Source of the DNA: Pholis gunnellus
Taxonomy: Eukaryota > Chordata > Actinopteri > Perciformes > Pholidae
Direction of reading: 5' to 3'
Assembly: GCA_910591455.2 (NCBI GenBank)
Contig: OU342807.1
Location: 1,801,767 to 1,865,766, forward strand
Length of the DNA stretch: 64,000 bases
Of this stretch, positions 10,914 through 36,870 are shown piece by piece. Below the pieces are notes generated by a model. It was not told the origin of the DNA. It did no database searches and worked only from the letters and a program-made list of their open reading frames with translations. The position numbers were made by a program, and so were the translations under genes. How positions within the stretch are numbered: position 1 is the first letter of the stretch; each line of letters starts with the position of its first letter.

Positions 10914-11102
10914 TCACATATCATAAGAAATCATAACTATCAATATTAATTCATCATTTACCACATGGAACACAAAACATGACATAATAAAATGCTTATT
11001 GTCGTCCTGCTCTGACTCATCCTCCAAATCACTCTCAGCCTCCTCATGTTGGAGGAACAGATCGAGGGCCTGTTGCACTGAATCTAGCTGCCATGATGTC
11101 AC
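10914..11102 (-). pseudogene. Short acidic N-terminal coding fragment, possible piggyBac-type transposase start (copy 2)
   Basis: This is an exact amino-acid match to the reading at 7,337-7,525. It lies about 170 bp inside the TTAA-flanked terminus, where a piggyBac transposase start would be expected. No downstream transposase body is present. Confidence 0.38.
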
Positions 11103-11177
11103 TGAAATGGTGCCTTTATAATGTTATTACAAAAGTGTTAAGAACAAAAGTATAACATTTTAAAAGATTTTCTTTTT

Positions 11178-11275
11178 TTGCGTATTTTGGGCTAAAAGAA
11201 TGACGTTTAGGGTATTTGTACTGCTGTCAAATGTCAAAACGGGTCAAATTGACCCGATCAGCATGTCAGGGTTAA
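11178..11275 (-). repeat. Candidate piggyBac terminal sequence with TTAA site
   Basis: On the minus strand the end reads TTAA then CCCTGACATGCTGATCGGGT. A 17-bp near-perfect palindrome (CGGGTCAAATTGACCCG, 11,240-11,256) lies just inside. TTAA target sites and CCC-starting ends are typical of piggyBac elements. The opposite end was not found. Confidence 0.5.
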
Positions 11276-11340
11276 GAGAGGTGTGAATATGATCTGTAAA
11301 GCTAAAGACAAGCATCAGTAAAGCTCCACCTCGTCCTGAA

Positions 11341-11415
11341 CGCAGATATAAAGTGAGGACAGCGCACGAGACTACGAGAGAGACAGACGGCAGAGAGACG
11401 GTCTGCCTGGACGTC
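11341..11415 (+). promoter_or_regulatory. Candidate core promoter and 5' UTR of the SRCR/Ig receptor gene
   Basis: A TATA box (TATAAA, 11,347-11,352) sits 64 bp upstream of the start codon at 11,416, which leaves room for a short 5' UTR beginning around 11,375-11,380. The sequence between is purine-rich (GAGAGAGACAGACGGCAG). Because the piggyBac-like end lies only about 70 bp upstream of the TATA box, distal promoter elements may have been displaced or supplied by the transposon. Confidence 0.55.
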
Positions 11416-25302
<13,887 letters not shown>

Positions 25303-25640
25303 CTCCTCCAACACACAACCACCATCAGCTCCCTTTTATACGCATGATCCCTTGAAACCAGAAGGCTGAATATGTTCTCACATTATTATAGCCTGTCCTT
25401 CTTACTCTCAACAATGTGTTGGTCTCTCCACACGTTCTGACTTCCTGTCTGTGGCTCTCAGCTCCAAGCCCATTGGTTCCTGCTGAAGAATCTTTAAAAA
25501 CACCTCACAGATATAAAGTTTAATTTAAAACTAGACTTGAGAGCAGGTTTAACAGAGTCCAAGCAGAAACCAAAGACTATCAGGAACAATGTTAATGTGA
25601 GATATTAGAATAAACATGAATCATTGACTTCTATCTGCTA
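25303..25640 (+). terminator. Receptor 3' UTR with polyadenylation signal
   Basis: AATAAA at 25,609-25,614 lies about 300 bp downstream of the stop and is followed by a CATTGACTTCTATCTG stretch and T/G-containing sequence. No other canonical signal lies closer to the stop in the bases read. Confidence 0.55.
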
Positions 25641-27013
25641 CATTCTGTAGAACGAGACTCAATGTTCACAATTTGCTGTTTGTCCTTTAAAACATATAAT
25701 GAACCTCATGACTTCTGTTGGAAGGGCTGAATCGTTTGCGAAATTGTGAATTGCTTCTAGACGGAATGCCGTGGTCATTAGGTGTTAGAGGCACCGTATT
25801 GCTGCTCAGCAGAACAATGAATTAAAAAAGATATAACAACAAAAATGTAACTTAGAGAGGCACAGGGCTCTGTGTCTCTCGTAAGATGGCGCCGGCTGCA
25901 CGGACGTGCAGTTGTAACATACCTGCACGCCCACACACACATTCATACGGCTTTCGAGCCAACGTGCAGGGTCACATACGGCTGTAGGAGGGCTTGTAGG
26001 GGCTTTGAAGATGATATCAACCAGGTTGTAAGGTATGTACGGTACTTTCCGGGTGACAGCGCAAGGATAGACTACTCACAATATGCGTTGAAGCCTGTGG
26101 TCATCTGCATTGGCCATGCATTCACCCTTGATACATACCTAATGATTCTGCTGACGTCTGCCAGCAGCTGACATCCAACACACACTTTTACACATTTATA
26201 CACATTTTCACTTTACGTTTTTATTATTCCTCTAGGCTTCAGGTTAGGCTCCATTGGACCACCTCGTACAAAGGTCATGGTCCGCGTTCTTGCCCCTTAA
26301 GGACAAGAGCGTCTTTTATGCAGATGAGTACGTATATTTGAGAATACTCAGTTATTAATCTTACGCTGGGCAAAAAGGTGTATTATGTTTTGTATCTTTT
26401 ATTTTTTGATGTATTATCATGTAACCCTGTAACCTGTTGAAAAAAGCATACGATGAGGAATACGTGTCTGAGTATAATGATCAACCAGTGAGCACAGCGT
26501 GTCATACGTCCTGAGTACCGTAGAGGGCGTTGTGGTAGATAACAATATGTCCCTGAAAGCACGACTAGAATGAAGGGGGTTTACTCTGCCCATGTCATGC
26601 CTCACGAGGAAGGCATTGAAAAGGGGGGGTTGAAACTTTCCCCATGTATCCAGAGTATAAATATTCACGGTTTGTAGAAGATCGGGGCAGTAGTTGGGGA
26701 GAAGTCCACCGGGTCTATACCTGTGTGGGGTTGAAATTTAATTCTTCAAATCTCCGGACTTTTGCAAACAGCTTGCTCACTGAGTTCAGGTTTTTTATTT
26801 TTCTTTAAACTTTTTGTTAATCCATTTTTCTCTGTATTTGGACCAAAATAAATATTTGAATTGGATGAAATAAACAAGTAAAAATGGACTCTTTTTCTCA
26901 TCTTTTCGGGGACATCGGCCCTCAGAGAGAGGGGTCTCCTCTCCGGGGGAGACCTGCAGCCCCTTTGGTAAATTGGCAGATTTCCAGCACGGCACACGAC
27001 TGATGCAACTTTT

Positions 27014-27073
<60 letters not shown>

Positions 27074-28300
27074 TCACATCTGTTTCTACAGTTAAGAGAG
27101 ACCTGGGGGAGTCCCGCTTCAAGCCGGTCCTATAACGGCCGTGAGTTTGGAAGAGCTTTATATCTGTTGGGCTCTGAGCAGGGTTAGAAAATGACTTTAA
27201 AAAACCGACGGCTATTCGAGCGATAGATTATACTAACGAGTAGATCATTGCCCTAAAGGAAAGAACACAAACGAGCAACTACGTGTGCTTATATTGGTGA
27301 TTTATTACTATTTGGTGCAATCGGACGTAGAGGTTTCCCTTAGCAGAGGCTACCGAGGCAAACTCGGGTGAGTGCGCAGGGGTGAAACGTCTCCAAGTGC
27401 AGACCTCGCGGTGCGCAGGAGAGGCTCCCCTACTAGGCCAGGTGAGTGTGTCATATACAGAGAGAACTGGTCCTCCGCCTCTCTTCTCCTTCTCGCAGTC
27501 CTTTCCTGCACCAGGGGCACTCACAGAGGGCGACCGGACATCGGGACACGCGTCTCGTGGAGCCGTGGTCACCCCGGCGGCAGACCGGGTCTGCCCGTCG
27601 CTGGCGAGGTCCGATCAGTTTGCTCACATACTTCTGATGGATCCTCGTTCACTTCTGTTCGTTTCAAACAGAAGGTCTTTTTTTGTTTCTTTTTTTTAGA
27701 ACGTGCGTTACACTTCACTTATTGTAGTGAGCAAGATTTTGGCAGCAGGACAACATTTAGCTAAAAGATAATCATAATAATACAAATATGAACAACGTCC
27801 CGCTGTGATCAGCCCCTAAAAACTCATTTATTTGTGATGAAGAATTTTTACTATTTTGCTCATTGTTGTACTTCATGATTTTACTTCATTTGTTTAAAAT
27901 TAAGGCTTTTCTTATTTCATAAGAATGTTGTTATTTAGGATTTAGCTTATTTTTTTAAATAATTAAACGATTGTCTTTTAATGACACACTATACTTGTTG
28001 CTACCCCGTTTTTACGCTGTGTTGTTTGTTTGCTGGGCTCCGTGGTGGTCGGGGAGCCTTTTCATCTTAAGTATAACATGTAGAGGTCATGCAAGGTGCA
28101 ATCAGACATCGACACGGACTGGAAGAGCGGGGGATCGAATAGCCAATTTGTTTTCAGAGCCCATCCTTCATCATCATTGTGCTCTCCATCAAGAGCAAAG
28201 TGACTGCAGGTAAACTTGTACAACTAAGAGACAGTGATCATGTACTTATATCGGTATGTATATGATGTTTTCAATTACATTTTTTGAAGTACTAAACTTT
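25641..28300. other. Non-coding region with (CA)n and possible LTR-like sequence
   Basis: No gene is recognised. Part of it (about 26,420-26,900) has a TATA-like GTATAAATATTC near 26,655 and AATAAA near 26,848, the arrangement of a solo LTR, but no second copy or clear TG...CA borders were found. A 56-bp (CA)n tract lies at 27,015-27,070. A GC-richer patch at 27,350-27,640 includes a good donor-like CCAG|GTGAGT near 27,441 but no convincing coding frame. Confidence 0.5.
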
Positions 28301-28309
28301 GACTATTTT

Positions 28310-28475
28310 CGACGCGAAGGAGTAGCGCCTCAACTCCACGTTCCCTCCTGATGTGCGAGCTCCTTACCTTATCTCTAAGGCTGAGCCCGGCCACCCTACG
28401 AAGGAAACTCATTTCGGCCGCTTGTAGCCGCGACCTTGTTCTTTCGGTCAATGTTTGCTGCCAAAAAAGTGAGCT
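28310..28475. repeat. Dispersed teleost repeat fragment (GATGTGCGAGCTCCTTACCT)
   Basis: The phrases TCTCTAAGGCTGAGCCCGGC and CTCATTTCGGCCGCTTGTAG belong to a repeat seen widely in fish genomes and often mis-predicted as protein (readings such as LSLRLSPATLRRKLISAACS). The family identity is not known to me. Confidence 0.55.
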
Positions 28476-29487
28476 TCGAGCTGTGAGAAATCAAAGTTTT
28501 GTTTCTTTATTTAACAGGTTTTATGAGCTACCAAAGCAATGAGATGCACATGTACATTCAAAGCAAAATCTTCAACAAGGGGTCGAATGCTCTGCTTACA
28601 AACTTGGTGTTTAGGTGTTTATAGCGATGGGATATCCGTCTCATTGTTGGGCACTAAAATCCTTGAGCCCCTGGCGTCAACACTGGTTTTCAAATAAAGT
28701 TTTGTTTTAGCTGCAGCAACTGAAGTAGATACAACTTCGAGGCAACTTTAAACTTCTTTTTTTTAAATCAAGGAGCAACATTCACATGTGTATGAAAAGT
28801 TTAAAGAAGTAAAACAACTACTGGAGCTAATAGGTGATCAAATTCATACAACTTTGCTGAACATTTCTGGTGATCCATGACTGACTCTATTATGTAAAAC
28901 AGTTGGCCCTATAGACAAAAGGTTAGATGAGATTTGATCTCATTGACCGTGTCTGTAGGACATTAGTGGTTGTAAGAGGCCTTACTTACCTCTTAAACAG
29001 GCATTAAGAAATGTACAGACCTCTGTTGAGAACTAGAGGGAATTGCAGTAACATTGAGATTTAATTGAAGTAAAGCCTGCAAGCTACTTCAAGCAGTCGA
29101 CTGGAGTCTGCTGCTACAACCTTTTCTCAATGCAACATACTGAATATCCAACACACACAGTATTCAGATCAAGACAAAGGCTCTTTGAATGTGACCCAAG
29201 GTGACGTCACAGAGTGAATGTTTACAGTCAGAACGCTTTTATTGCCCAATAAAACCTTCATAATTTATGGAAATATAACAATTTTACAAAATGTTCTCTT
29301 TATCTCAAAGAAGCCTGAACAGGTGATATTGTAAATAAAAAGGTGCTGACCCACGGTCCCAACTGGGAGAAAGAATTTTGGGGAAATGCCCTAAACATTT
29401 AACAAAATTGTGCCTTTTAACAGCTACAGGTGTCTGCTTACAATTTATCAAGTTTTTTTTGGCCAAATTATTTTCATGACGTAGTTA
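28476..29487. other. No gene or named repeat recognised
   Basis: AT-rich sequence with frequent stops in all frames. Nothing assignable was seen. Confidence 0.6.
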
Positions 29488-29790
29488 AATGGTAAACGGA
29501 CTGTACTTGTATCGCGCCTTTCTAGTCTTTCCAACCACTCAAAGCGCTTTCACGATACTTGTCATTATTCACCCATTCACACCCATTTCATAAACTGATG
29601 GTGGGCTACCATGCCCACCATCAGGACTAACTAAGATTCACTCTCACACACACACACACACAAGCAATTTTGGGGTTAGGTGTCTTGCCCAAGGACACAT
29701 CGACAGGCGACCAGCAGAGCCGGGGATCGAACCGCCAATCCTTTGATTGAAGGACGACCCTGCTCTCCACTAAGCCCCAGTCGCTCCCAG
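29488..29790. repeat. Dispersed teleost repeat (TTGCCCAAGGACAC...GGGGATCGAACCGCC)
   Basis: The element reads from GGTAAACGGACTGTACTTGT through CAACCACTCAAAGCGCTTTC and TGTCTTGCCCAAGGACACAT to GCCGGGGATCGAACCGCCAA. This is one of the commonest fish interspersed repeats. A (CA)n tract sits inside at 29,647-29,662. The GGGATCGAACC motif resembles a tRNA T-arm, but no tRNA fold is formed. Confidence 0.8.
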
Positions 29791-30889
29791 TGGTAGTTAT
29801 AACTTCCATTAGCCGTAAGTCTCACTACCTATAAGGCATCTTATGTTAGTGCTACTTTTTAAACACAAAATCCATACGTACATAATCATTATGTAGCAAG
29901 AAGTCTTTATTATAAGAACACAAAACAAAGAGGAATGTCCTTTAGTCTAAACCAGAAGTGCTGCAAGTCATTTTGTTAACACTGTTTAATTTGCATTGTA
30001 TTTTTAAACAATACTGTCCCATACAAAGACATTCATATCCTCCAAAGACATTGAAATAATGAATTTGTACATTAATAAAGATACTGAGGAATGGCAGATA
30101 GAGATCCTACAGTTAATAACAAGAACTCCATCATTCTACATCACTGAATAAGTACAGAAAACAGAAGTGACACCATGTGTCTAGTTTACTCACCGTTAAA
30201 TGTCAGTAATTGTGGTAAGTTAATGGGAAATAAAACCCATTAAATTGCTTTTAGCGCATGACCAAAAGAGCTTATCTCTATTTTGACATGAGCTTGTTCT
30301 GATAAGAGGCCAACTCCTTTAATTAGTCTCGGCAGAGTGTTTCCTGCTCAACTGGTGGCTCTTTGCACAAGAAGGGATCCAATTAGTTAGAAACCAACTG
30401 GCACCGTTCAGTGCCAGCCTGAATGCTCATCGTTTTGAATGAGGTTGTAGAATACAAAGGTCTCTACATTCCATATGACAGGGATGCTTTAGTTTATGTC
30501 AGTACAGTTACATTTTACCGGTGGAAAGATACCAATGGAAGCTTATGCTCCAGTAAATATACAGTATGAACTGTTTGAAACAAGCCTCACAATGTAAGAC
30601 CGGATAACCTCTGTGTTTGGGTTATTGCCACGTGCAGCTTGTTTTCCTGCACTTTGCCCCGTCTAGGTTTTCAAAAACATAATATTCCTCCACATTTGCT
30701 TCAGGTTAAAGCCAGTTTAGGATCCTGCATCTGATGAACATTAATGGAGCTGCATCAAGAGGCACTTCCAAGATGCAACAACTAATGCCTGGCAAAAAGA
30801 AATTGAAATATCTCTAAATATATAAAGTAAATGTTTCTGTGATAGTGTCTCGTTAGTTATTTACTCCTCTAAAATGTGCCTCAATTCTG
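29791..30889. other. No gene or named repeat recognised
   Basis: Moderately AT-rich, apparently single-copy sequence. All frames are interrupted. It may contain regulatory sequence, but no motif here is decisive. Confidence 0.55.
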
Positions 30890-31345
30890 ACGATAGAGCA
30901 AAAAGACGGGGAGCAGAAGGTTAATGAACGGGGATTTTAATAAAGAAAAACAACACTTACATGCAGGTGAGTACAAATATAGTAACTGAAACTCAAAGAA
31001 AATGTGCACGAGGGCTACGAACAGGAGCGTAGCAGACAGACAGAGACGGGGAACACAGGGTTTAAATGCACTGGGAGCTGTAGGGGATTAGACACAGGTG
31101 GACTCGATCAGGGGCAGACAAGCACAGTGGGTGGAAAACACTCAAAGTGATCTGAAAGAAGAGGAGAGGAACACAACATAAAACAGGGAATACTGAAACA
31201 ACAAAAATAAAGAAACTTAACTATGGAAGAGGACGAGACTGAACACAACTGCTGCACAGGAAGTCAAGCAAACGCGGGACACAAGAGGCAGGGAACTTCA
31301 AAATAAAACAGGAAACAAACTAAATAAAACCAAGATCATGATATC
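30890..31345. repeat. Probable dispersed repeat (GGTTAATGAACGGGGATTTT)
   Basis: The purine-rich text with GGGGATTTTAATAAAGAAAA, ACACAGGTGGACTCGATCAG and ACACAAGAGGCAGGGAACTT is typical of a frequent teleost repeat. No coding potential is seen. Confidence 0.5.
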
Positions 31346-32214
31346 ATGAGAAATGTTCTTCCAATAAGGTATTATCAGGTATCCAAATTTAAAGTTAGTG
31401 ATTGATTGGTGTCTCATTGTTTCAGACTTAGTGTTTTATTACAACATGAGTATCAAACCCACAATGGGGACACGTGACACTTTTTGTGCTAAAACTACAT
31501 TTTGCCAAACTAATTTTGTTCCCTACATATTCTAAAAGAAAAACAAGAGGCAGCAGAAGGCAGGAAGAAGAGGATTTGGAGTTAGACCCTTAGTCTGGAG
31601 GCAGGTACAGCCCAAATTCTTCCTCACAATCAAAGCGTGGCATTGTGACAGCATCTGCTCTGCTGCTGTCTGTTCAAATTCAGAAAGAAGTCTCATCCCA
31701 GAGCGTCTGTTCATCCAATATTCATGTTCAGTCGTTCTTCTTTGGTCCTTCCCAATGGACTGCACCAATCTGGAGAGACCGCATTGATCAACGTGTTTCC
31801 TTTTTCCTGTTACTGCCTCGACCTCTTATTGATTGTTTTTGTACTGTGTTGTGTAGTCGTAGTAGTTTTTTAATGAAGTGTACCTATGTAACCATCTTAA
31901 GCATTCTTCTACCCACACAGGGTATTTTAGAGAACGCATTCGTTTTCTGTCCCCTGTGGCGGTCGAGGGGTACGAACCATCACTCACACTGACCAAGTCT
32001 CTCGGCTTGGCATTGATCGGCAGCGTGTGCTCTGAGCCATCATCATGTAGCTCCGGGGACATCACACTTTAGCTGTTGTCAATCGCGCTTCATGTTCACT
32101 TCTCTGTTGCATAAATCATCGGTTGTTTGCGATGAATGTATTTAAGAGCACAGGCACAGAAATCCATTTGTTGTTACCTGGGCACTTTCCACTTCTTAAT
32201 GAAGGCACTAGACC

Positions 32215-32580
32215 AGTTAGATCACTTATTAAGGCGGAAACCTCCACGAGGTGGCAGCGTCATCATGGTAGACAGTTGCTGCCTGCCAGTGGCGATATGA
32301 ACGGAGTACGATATCACTTTCTGAATCTGTTTAATGTTTAAGAATAAAGACTGCTTTTGCTCGTCGCTCGTTGACCCCATGAAAGTGAAGAAGCGTTTGG
32401 TTGTAAGGTAACGGACATCCAGCATGCAGCAGCAAAAGTGAACCGTAGCCCCGGCCTCCGCTGTCGCTTGTTCATTTCAAAGCACTCCCTTGGGTTCCCG
32501 GCAATACACCCACCAAGTGTGAAGTTAATCGGATGAACGGTTCTTGAGCCATGCAAAGGACACACAGACATTATAGTTAG
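32215..32580. repeat. Probable dispersed teleost repeat (CCACCAAGTGTGAAGTTAAT)
   Basis: The end reads TGAAGTTAATCGGATGAACG then TTCTTGAGCCATGCAAAGGA and ACACACAGACA, a phrase common to a fish repeat family. The upstream GCAGCAAAAGTGAACCGTAG is also of that family. No gene is present. Confidence 0.55.
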
Positions 32581-34849
32581 GCTTTATAGTGAGATCCAAG
32601 TGCTGTCTGTGGAACAGATACATCCATGACAGGCTTGACATATTGTTATTTTGAGTGCTAGCTAGTTGGATTGTAAAATAACGTTAGCTATAACTAATTC
32701 CACCCATTTTCCAACCAACAGTCCAAGAGTCACTACTGGTGTTCTGTGCCTCACTGTGGGAACTACAAGTTCTCTGCTGCCCAAATCCTGTCATGGATTT
32801 CTCAGTTCCAGTGGATTTCTCCAAGCTTCCATGTCAGCCATTGTCTTTTCAGTGGGCTTTCGCTCCATTGATATTTACACTGCACTTCACTTGACTCCAT
32901 CCTATCGAGGTTCAATTCAGCCAATGCACTGATTTCTGGCTCTGAAGAAGCAGCGTGCAATAAGGGTTTGTATGACAAACACGGCAATCTGCCGGAGAAG
33001 AGCAACAGGAATGGAAGTGGTGCAAGCCAACTGTGATATACTGCACAGAGAGGGAGAACAAACAGACTGAGAGACAGACGGAGAAAAAGGCTGGCAGAAG
33101 GAATGGTGTATTGATTCAAAACATGTGCTGGAGGAGAGAGACAATGAGATGGAGCGTGAGTTAGAAAAAAAGAGAACATTGGACACCATGTAACTGTAGA
33201 ACGGATAAGAAAGTATACGTTGTAGATATGAGGTCAGATGATGAATCATGGATAAAAATATATGAGAAGAAGAAACACACTTCAAAGGAAGACATATTGG
33301 AAGAAACATGCTATACTACTACTTTACTGAACTTAAGTACAGTTTTGAAACATTTCTATTTACTTATTTCCATTTTCAGCTGCTTTATTTTTCTACTTCG
33401 TTACATTTTAGAGGCAAATATGTACTTTAAACTACATTTATTTGATAACTTTAGTTGCTACCTATTTAATAATACAAAATAAATCCACAAATACATTATG
33501 ATATTGTATATATTAAGAATATTATATTAATAAGAATGTATTGATGTATTGACCCACGAGCAGTGGCCCTGCTCGCTGCCTGTGCTTTCATATTTTCTTC
33601 ATATTTTGCTGGGCTGAAGTACGCATCCAAGATGCGAAAGACGCCTGTTCCAAAACGACAGTTACCCGTGGTTGGCTTTCACTTTGGCTGATATATTGGA
33701 TGCTGCAGGAGGTGCATTGGGCTGTGTGTGTGTGTGTGTGTGTGTGTGGGGGGGGGGGGGGGAGTTTAAGTAGGGGCCAACTTCCGATGGTGTGTTTACG
33801 AACAGTAAGCAACAAATCCTGCCTCGTATGCCTTTAACCTGTTATACTGAGTGTACGTTTCTCATTTCACCCTTGGAAACCAAGTGAAAGAAAAAGGTTT
33901 TACAGATAAAATGTTTCAAGGACCTTCATGGGCCTCCTTCCTTGAAAATCAATGAAGTCCCAATGGGTAACTCAACGAGCATAAAGGCTTCAGTGACAAT
34001 TCAAAGAACTCCTTCATTCTTCAAAAGAAGGAACAAAAACTCTTTTCAGATGGGTTTTATGTCGGATAATAGCGATAAGGCAACGTCTGAGAAATATATC
34101 CTTTAATGTTAAGCCGATGCTTTGCATCAGTCGATAAAGCTAAACTTGCTGATTTGGGGGGAATGACCAATGAAAGGGATAAAGGCTGGTGAAATGAGCC
34201 GCTCAGCACAAAAGCCGGTCAGAGTCACATTCATACAGTCAAGGACAGGAACTAACAGGAGGATTTCACCGGCCTTTACTCACTCAAGTTCTCTACACTC
34301 ATTGTGAAATCCAGTCGCCCAGAAAGCTGCAAACTGAGAATGAATTTCATTAGTTTGGATTTGACTTCATCACAGTCGGAATCCTGTTTGAGCAGCTTTT
34401 CCTCCCGGCAGCATAAACATGTTGAGGGAAAATCTAATTGAATTAGACTCAGAGGTCGAAACAGGAAGAATACTAAATGACAGATCACATCACATCTATT
34501 ACACCTTTGATTCTCTTCTTTCAATCAGCTGGTGATGCTTGAAATGATTTAATAACTCCATTAGCACAGTTCATGTGATGATTTTGCCTTTTCTTTCTAT
34601 ACCTTATCCTCAAGACACTTTGCAACAACCTTGTTGTATCTTTTATTAGCCTAAAAGACATGTCTTGTTGGACCTTAAATATGTCATGCTGCTCAGAGCT
34701 CTTGGGCTGACGGGTTGACAGCCAACACAGACGTCTTTGTCATTGTCCTCATGAACTCTGGCTGGATTCATGTCTGCTGTGTATAAAGGCCGGACACGAG
34801 ACACTGGGCACAGAAATGCAAAAGGCCTCACCACCTCGCTAACACAAAG
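32581..34849. other. No gene recognised; repeat fragments
   Basis: The region contains a dispersed teleost repeat of the TTACTTATTTCC/TACTTCGTTACATTTTAGAG type at about 33,305-33,480 and a (TG)n-(G)n tract at 33,722-33,762. The remaining sequence is unassigned. Long minus-strand readings at 32,802-33,309 are products of low-complexity sequence and show no domain. Confidence 0.55.
33722..33762. repeat. (TG)n followed by a 15-base G run
   Basis: About 13 TG units pass directly into an uninterrupted run of G. Length is likely to vary and to be hard to sequence. Confidence 0.95.
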
Positions 34850-35125
34850 AGAGTCTTTATTGTTGTTCAGCCTCCTTTTGTTGTTGTGTTGTGTTTCTTT
34901 TACTTGTTACGCATCTCTCTGTGCTTTTGTGTCTCTTTATGGTCGTTTTATGTCTCTTTGTAGTTGTTTTTTTGTCTCTTTGAAGTTGATTTGAGTTTCT
35001 TTGGAGTTGGCTTTTAGCTTTTTGAGGTTATTTTTCCCCCTTTTTAAAGTGAGTCTCTTAGGAGCTGTTATGCATCTCTGTAGTTCTGGTCTCTTACTCT
35101 TTGCTTCCTGCCTCTTTGTGTTAAT
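34850..35125. repeat. Degenerate TTTGTGTCTCTTTGTGGT-type minisatellite
   Basis: Loosely repeated phrases of about 20-22 bp (GTGTCTCTTTATGGTCGTTT, TATGTCTCTTTGTAGTTGTT, TTTGTCTCTTTGAAGTTGAT) run through the block. The periodicity is clear but copies are diverged. Confidence 0.75.
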
Positions 35126-35890
35126 GTTTTGTAGCTTAAGGCCAGGCCTGTGCCCGTTAGGCCCGTTCACTAATCATCCATAGAGGTTCAGATGAAGTCC
35201 AGATTGCCAGTTGTTTTGATGGACCGATTATCTCACTTTCAGTCTGAAAAGAGTTTTAAAAAAACTGGAGCTACACGGTTTCGTCATTTGCATCCATTTA
35301 AAATCCTGCATTCTAAATGATTTTGAATTACGTAATGAGATTCAGGATTAATTAGTCAGGAGCTTCCGCAGTAAACAAGATGGGATAAAACCATGCGATG
35401 ATTCAGAGTTGGCAGAGCACAAAATGACCCTGTTAAAAAAATGAGGATGAATGTATTATTTTTCACAGCACATTCAAAGCAGTGTAACTAGAGTGTATCT
35501 AGTATATCCTCCCAGTATAACGCCTCATGAAGGCTGAATGTGCTCTCAGATTCATTTTGCTCTTGTTCCTTTTCTCTAAAGTGATGCAGTCTTAACTTCA
35601 CGTGTGGTCTCTCGTGTGTAAAACCAAACTGTCCGCATACTGAGCACACAAAGATTCTTCTTCTTCTTGTGTCGATCAGGTCTCTGTTGGCCAGCAGGTG
35701 TCATTGTTGCGTAAGGATTTATTCAAATACAGCTGCACGAGAACGCAGCCAGTCTCAAGTCATTAGTATTTGCCAGCGTGCTTGAGCGTGAAGGGAGACG
35801 TCGGTCTGGCATGTTGCCATGGAATAGTATTATCCCCAGTAAAGCTGATACTGTAAAGGCAGCTACTGAATATAGAATTTGGTAAGTGCA

Positions 35891-35937
<47 letters not shown>

Positions 35938-36082
35938 TGTTTCTACAGACTTTGGCAGAGAAAGAGAGAGTCGCAGATAAAGGAGGAAGAAAGGGAGAAA
36001 GGGAAGTTGTCAGTTGATTTAGGGTGCTTCATTAGGTGAGGGCGGCTCCTACTTTTGGCCTCATTTCTCCCTGATTCAGCTG

Positions 36083-36169
<87 letters not shown>

Positions 36170-36480
36170 CACACACACACACGCACACACACACACACAC
36201 ACTCCTGCTGTCTGTCTCCTCTTGTCCAGTTCTGTTGGAGCATCCAGAGACAAAGAGGGGCTAAGAGGAGCACAGCCAGCCAGGATGTGACTCTGCATCC
36301 GAGCTCTGAATCTGTCTGAATCTTTACTTTCTATGTCTTCTGTTCCTCCCTCAACGTGTTTGTCTCTTCTTTCTCCAAGATGTCCAGTGCTCTGTATTTG
36401 TTTTTCCATCTTCAGTTCTCTTCCAGGGAACACTGCGCTGTTTCCCTTAACGTCTGCTCAATCAACTGCCTCCCTTAAAT
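35126..36480. other. No gene; two long dinucleotide microsatellites
   Basis: (TG)n lies at 35,894-35,935 and (CA)n at 36,085-36,202 (about 58 units with two CG interruptions). They are inverted relative to each other and 150 bp apart, so a single strand could pair across the gap. Protein readings across them are composition artefacts. Confidence 0.85.
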
Positions 36481-36489
36481 CATAAAAAC

Positions 36490-36870
36490 AATGGTCCAGA
36501 CTCAAATATCTCAACAACTATTTGATGGATTACCATAAAACATTTACAGTTCCCAGAGGAAGAATCCTACTCATCCTTCCTCTTGCACCAACTTGAGGTT
36601 CATATAGACTCAAATGTCTCAAACCTGCTGGGTTTCCATGAAGTTTGGTACAGATCATAGACTGTATAGAATATGGACGTAGTCTCTGTGATGTTTTTGA
36701 TGAGCCGCTGTGGAGCTCAAAGTTGGAAGCTCCAGCTGTGCCATCTTACAGCAATGACATTTTAAACACGGGGGGGGGGTCTATGGAGATCGACTTGCTT
36801 CTGAAGCCGGCCTCGAGTGGGCGTTCGAGGAACTGCCGCTTGGTGCAGATGTCCGTGGTGCCAAGAAGAT
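36490..36870. repeat. Dispersed teleost repeats (CTCAACAACTATTTGATGGA and following)
   Basis: The first part (about 36,500-36,655) has ATCTCAACAACTATTTGATG and GATTACCATAAAACATTTAC, the same family as 50,395-50,640. The second part has GAATATGGACGTAGTCTCTG and TGAAGCCGGCCTCGAGTGGG, phrases of another frequent fish repeat. Confidence 0.6.

Larger units (their letters stand above)
7597..11275 (-). mobile_element. piggyBac-like segment, right copy, split by a Rex3 LINE
   Basis: The copy is made of 7,597-7,757 and 10,391-11,275 with Rex3 inserted between. Compared with the left copy, about 15 bases (matching AGAGTTCCTGACTAC) are missing at the insertion point, and no target-site duplication is visible. 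Rex3 therefore inserted after the tandem duplication and with a small target deletion. Confidence 0.55.

Noticed and set aside
25872..26171. 99-codon reading after GTAAGATGGCGCCGGC
   Set aside because: No family was recognised and splice support is absent. Composition does not stand out from the surrounding repeat-like sequence.
29640..29790. tRNA-like GGGATCGAACC motif
   Set aside because: Belongs to a common fish repeat. No cloverleaf could be formed around it.
32802..33309. Two overlapping minus-strand readings of about 125-130 codons
   Set aside because: Ser/Leu/Phe-rich text from purine-rich + strand sequence, with no domain and no splice context.
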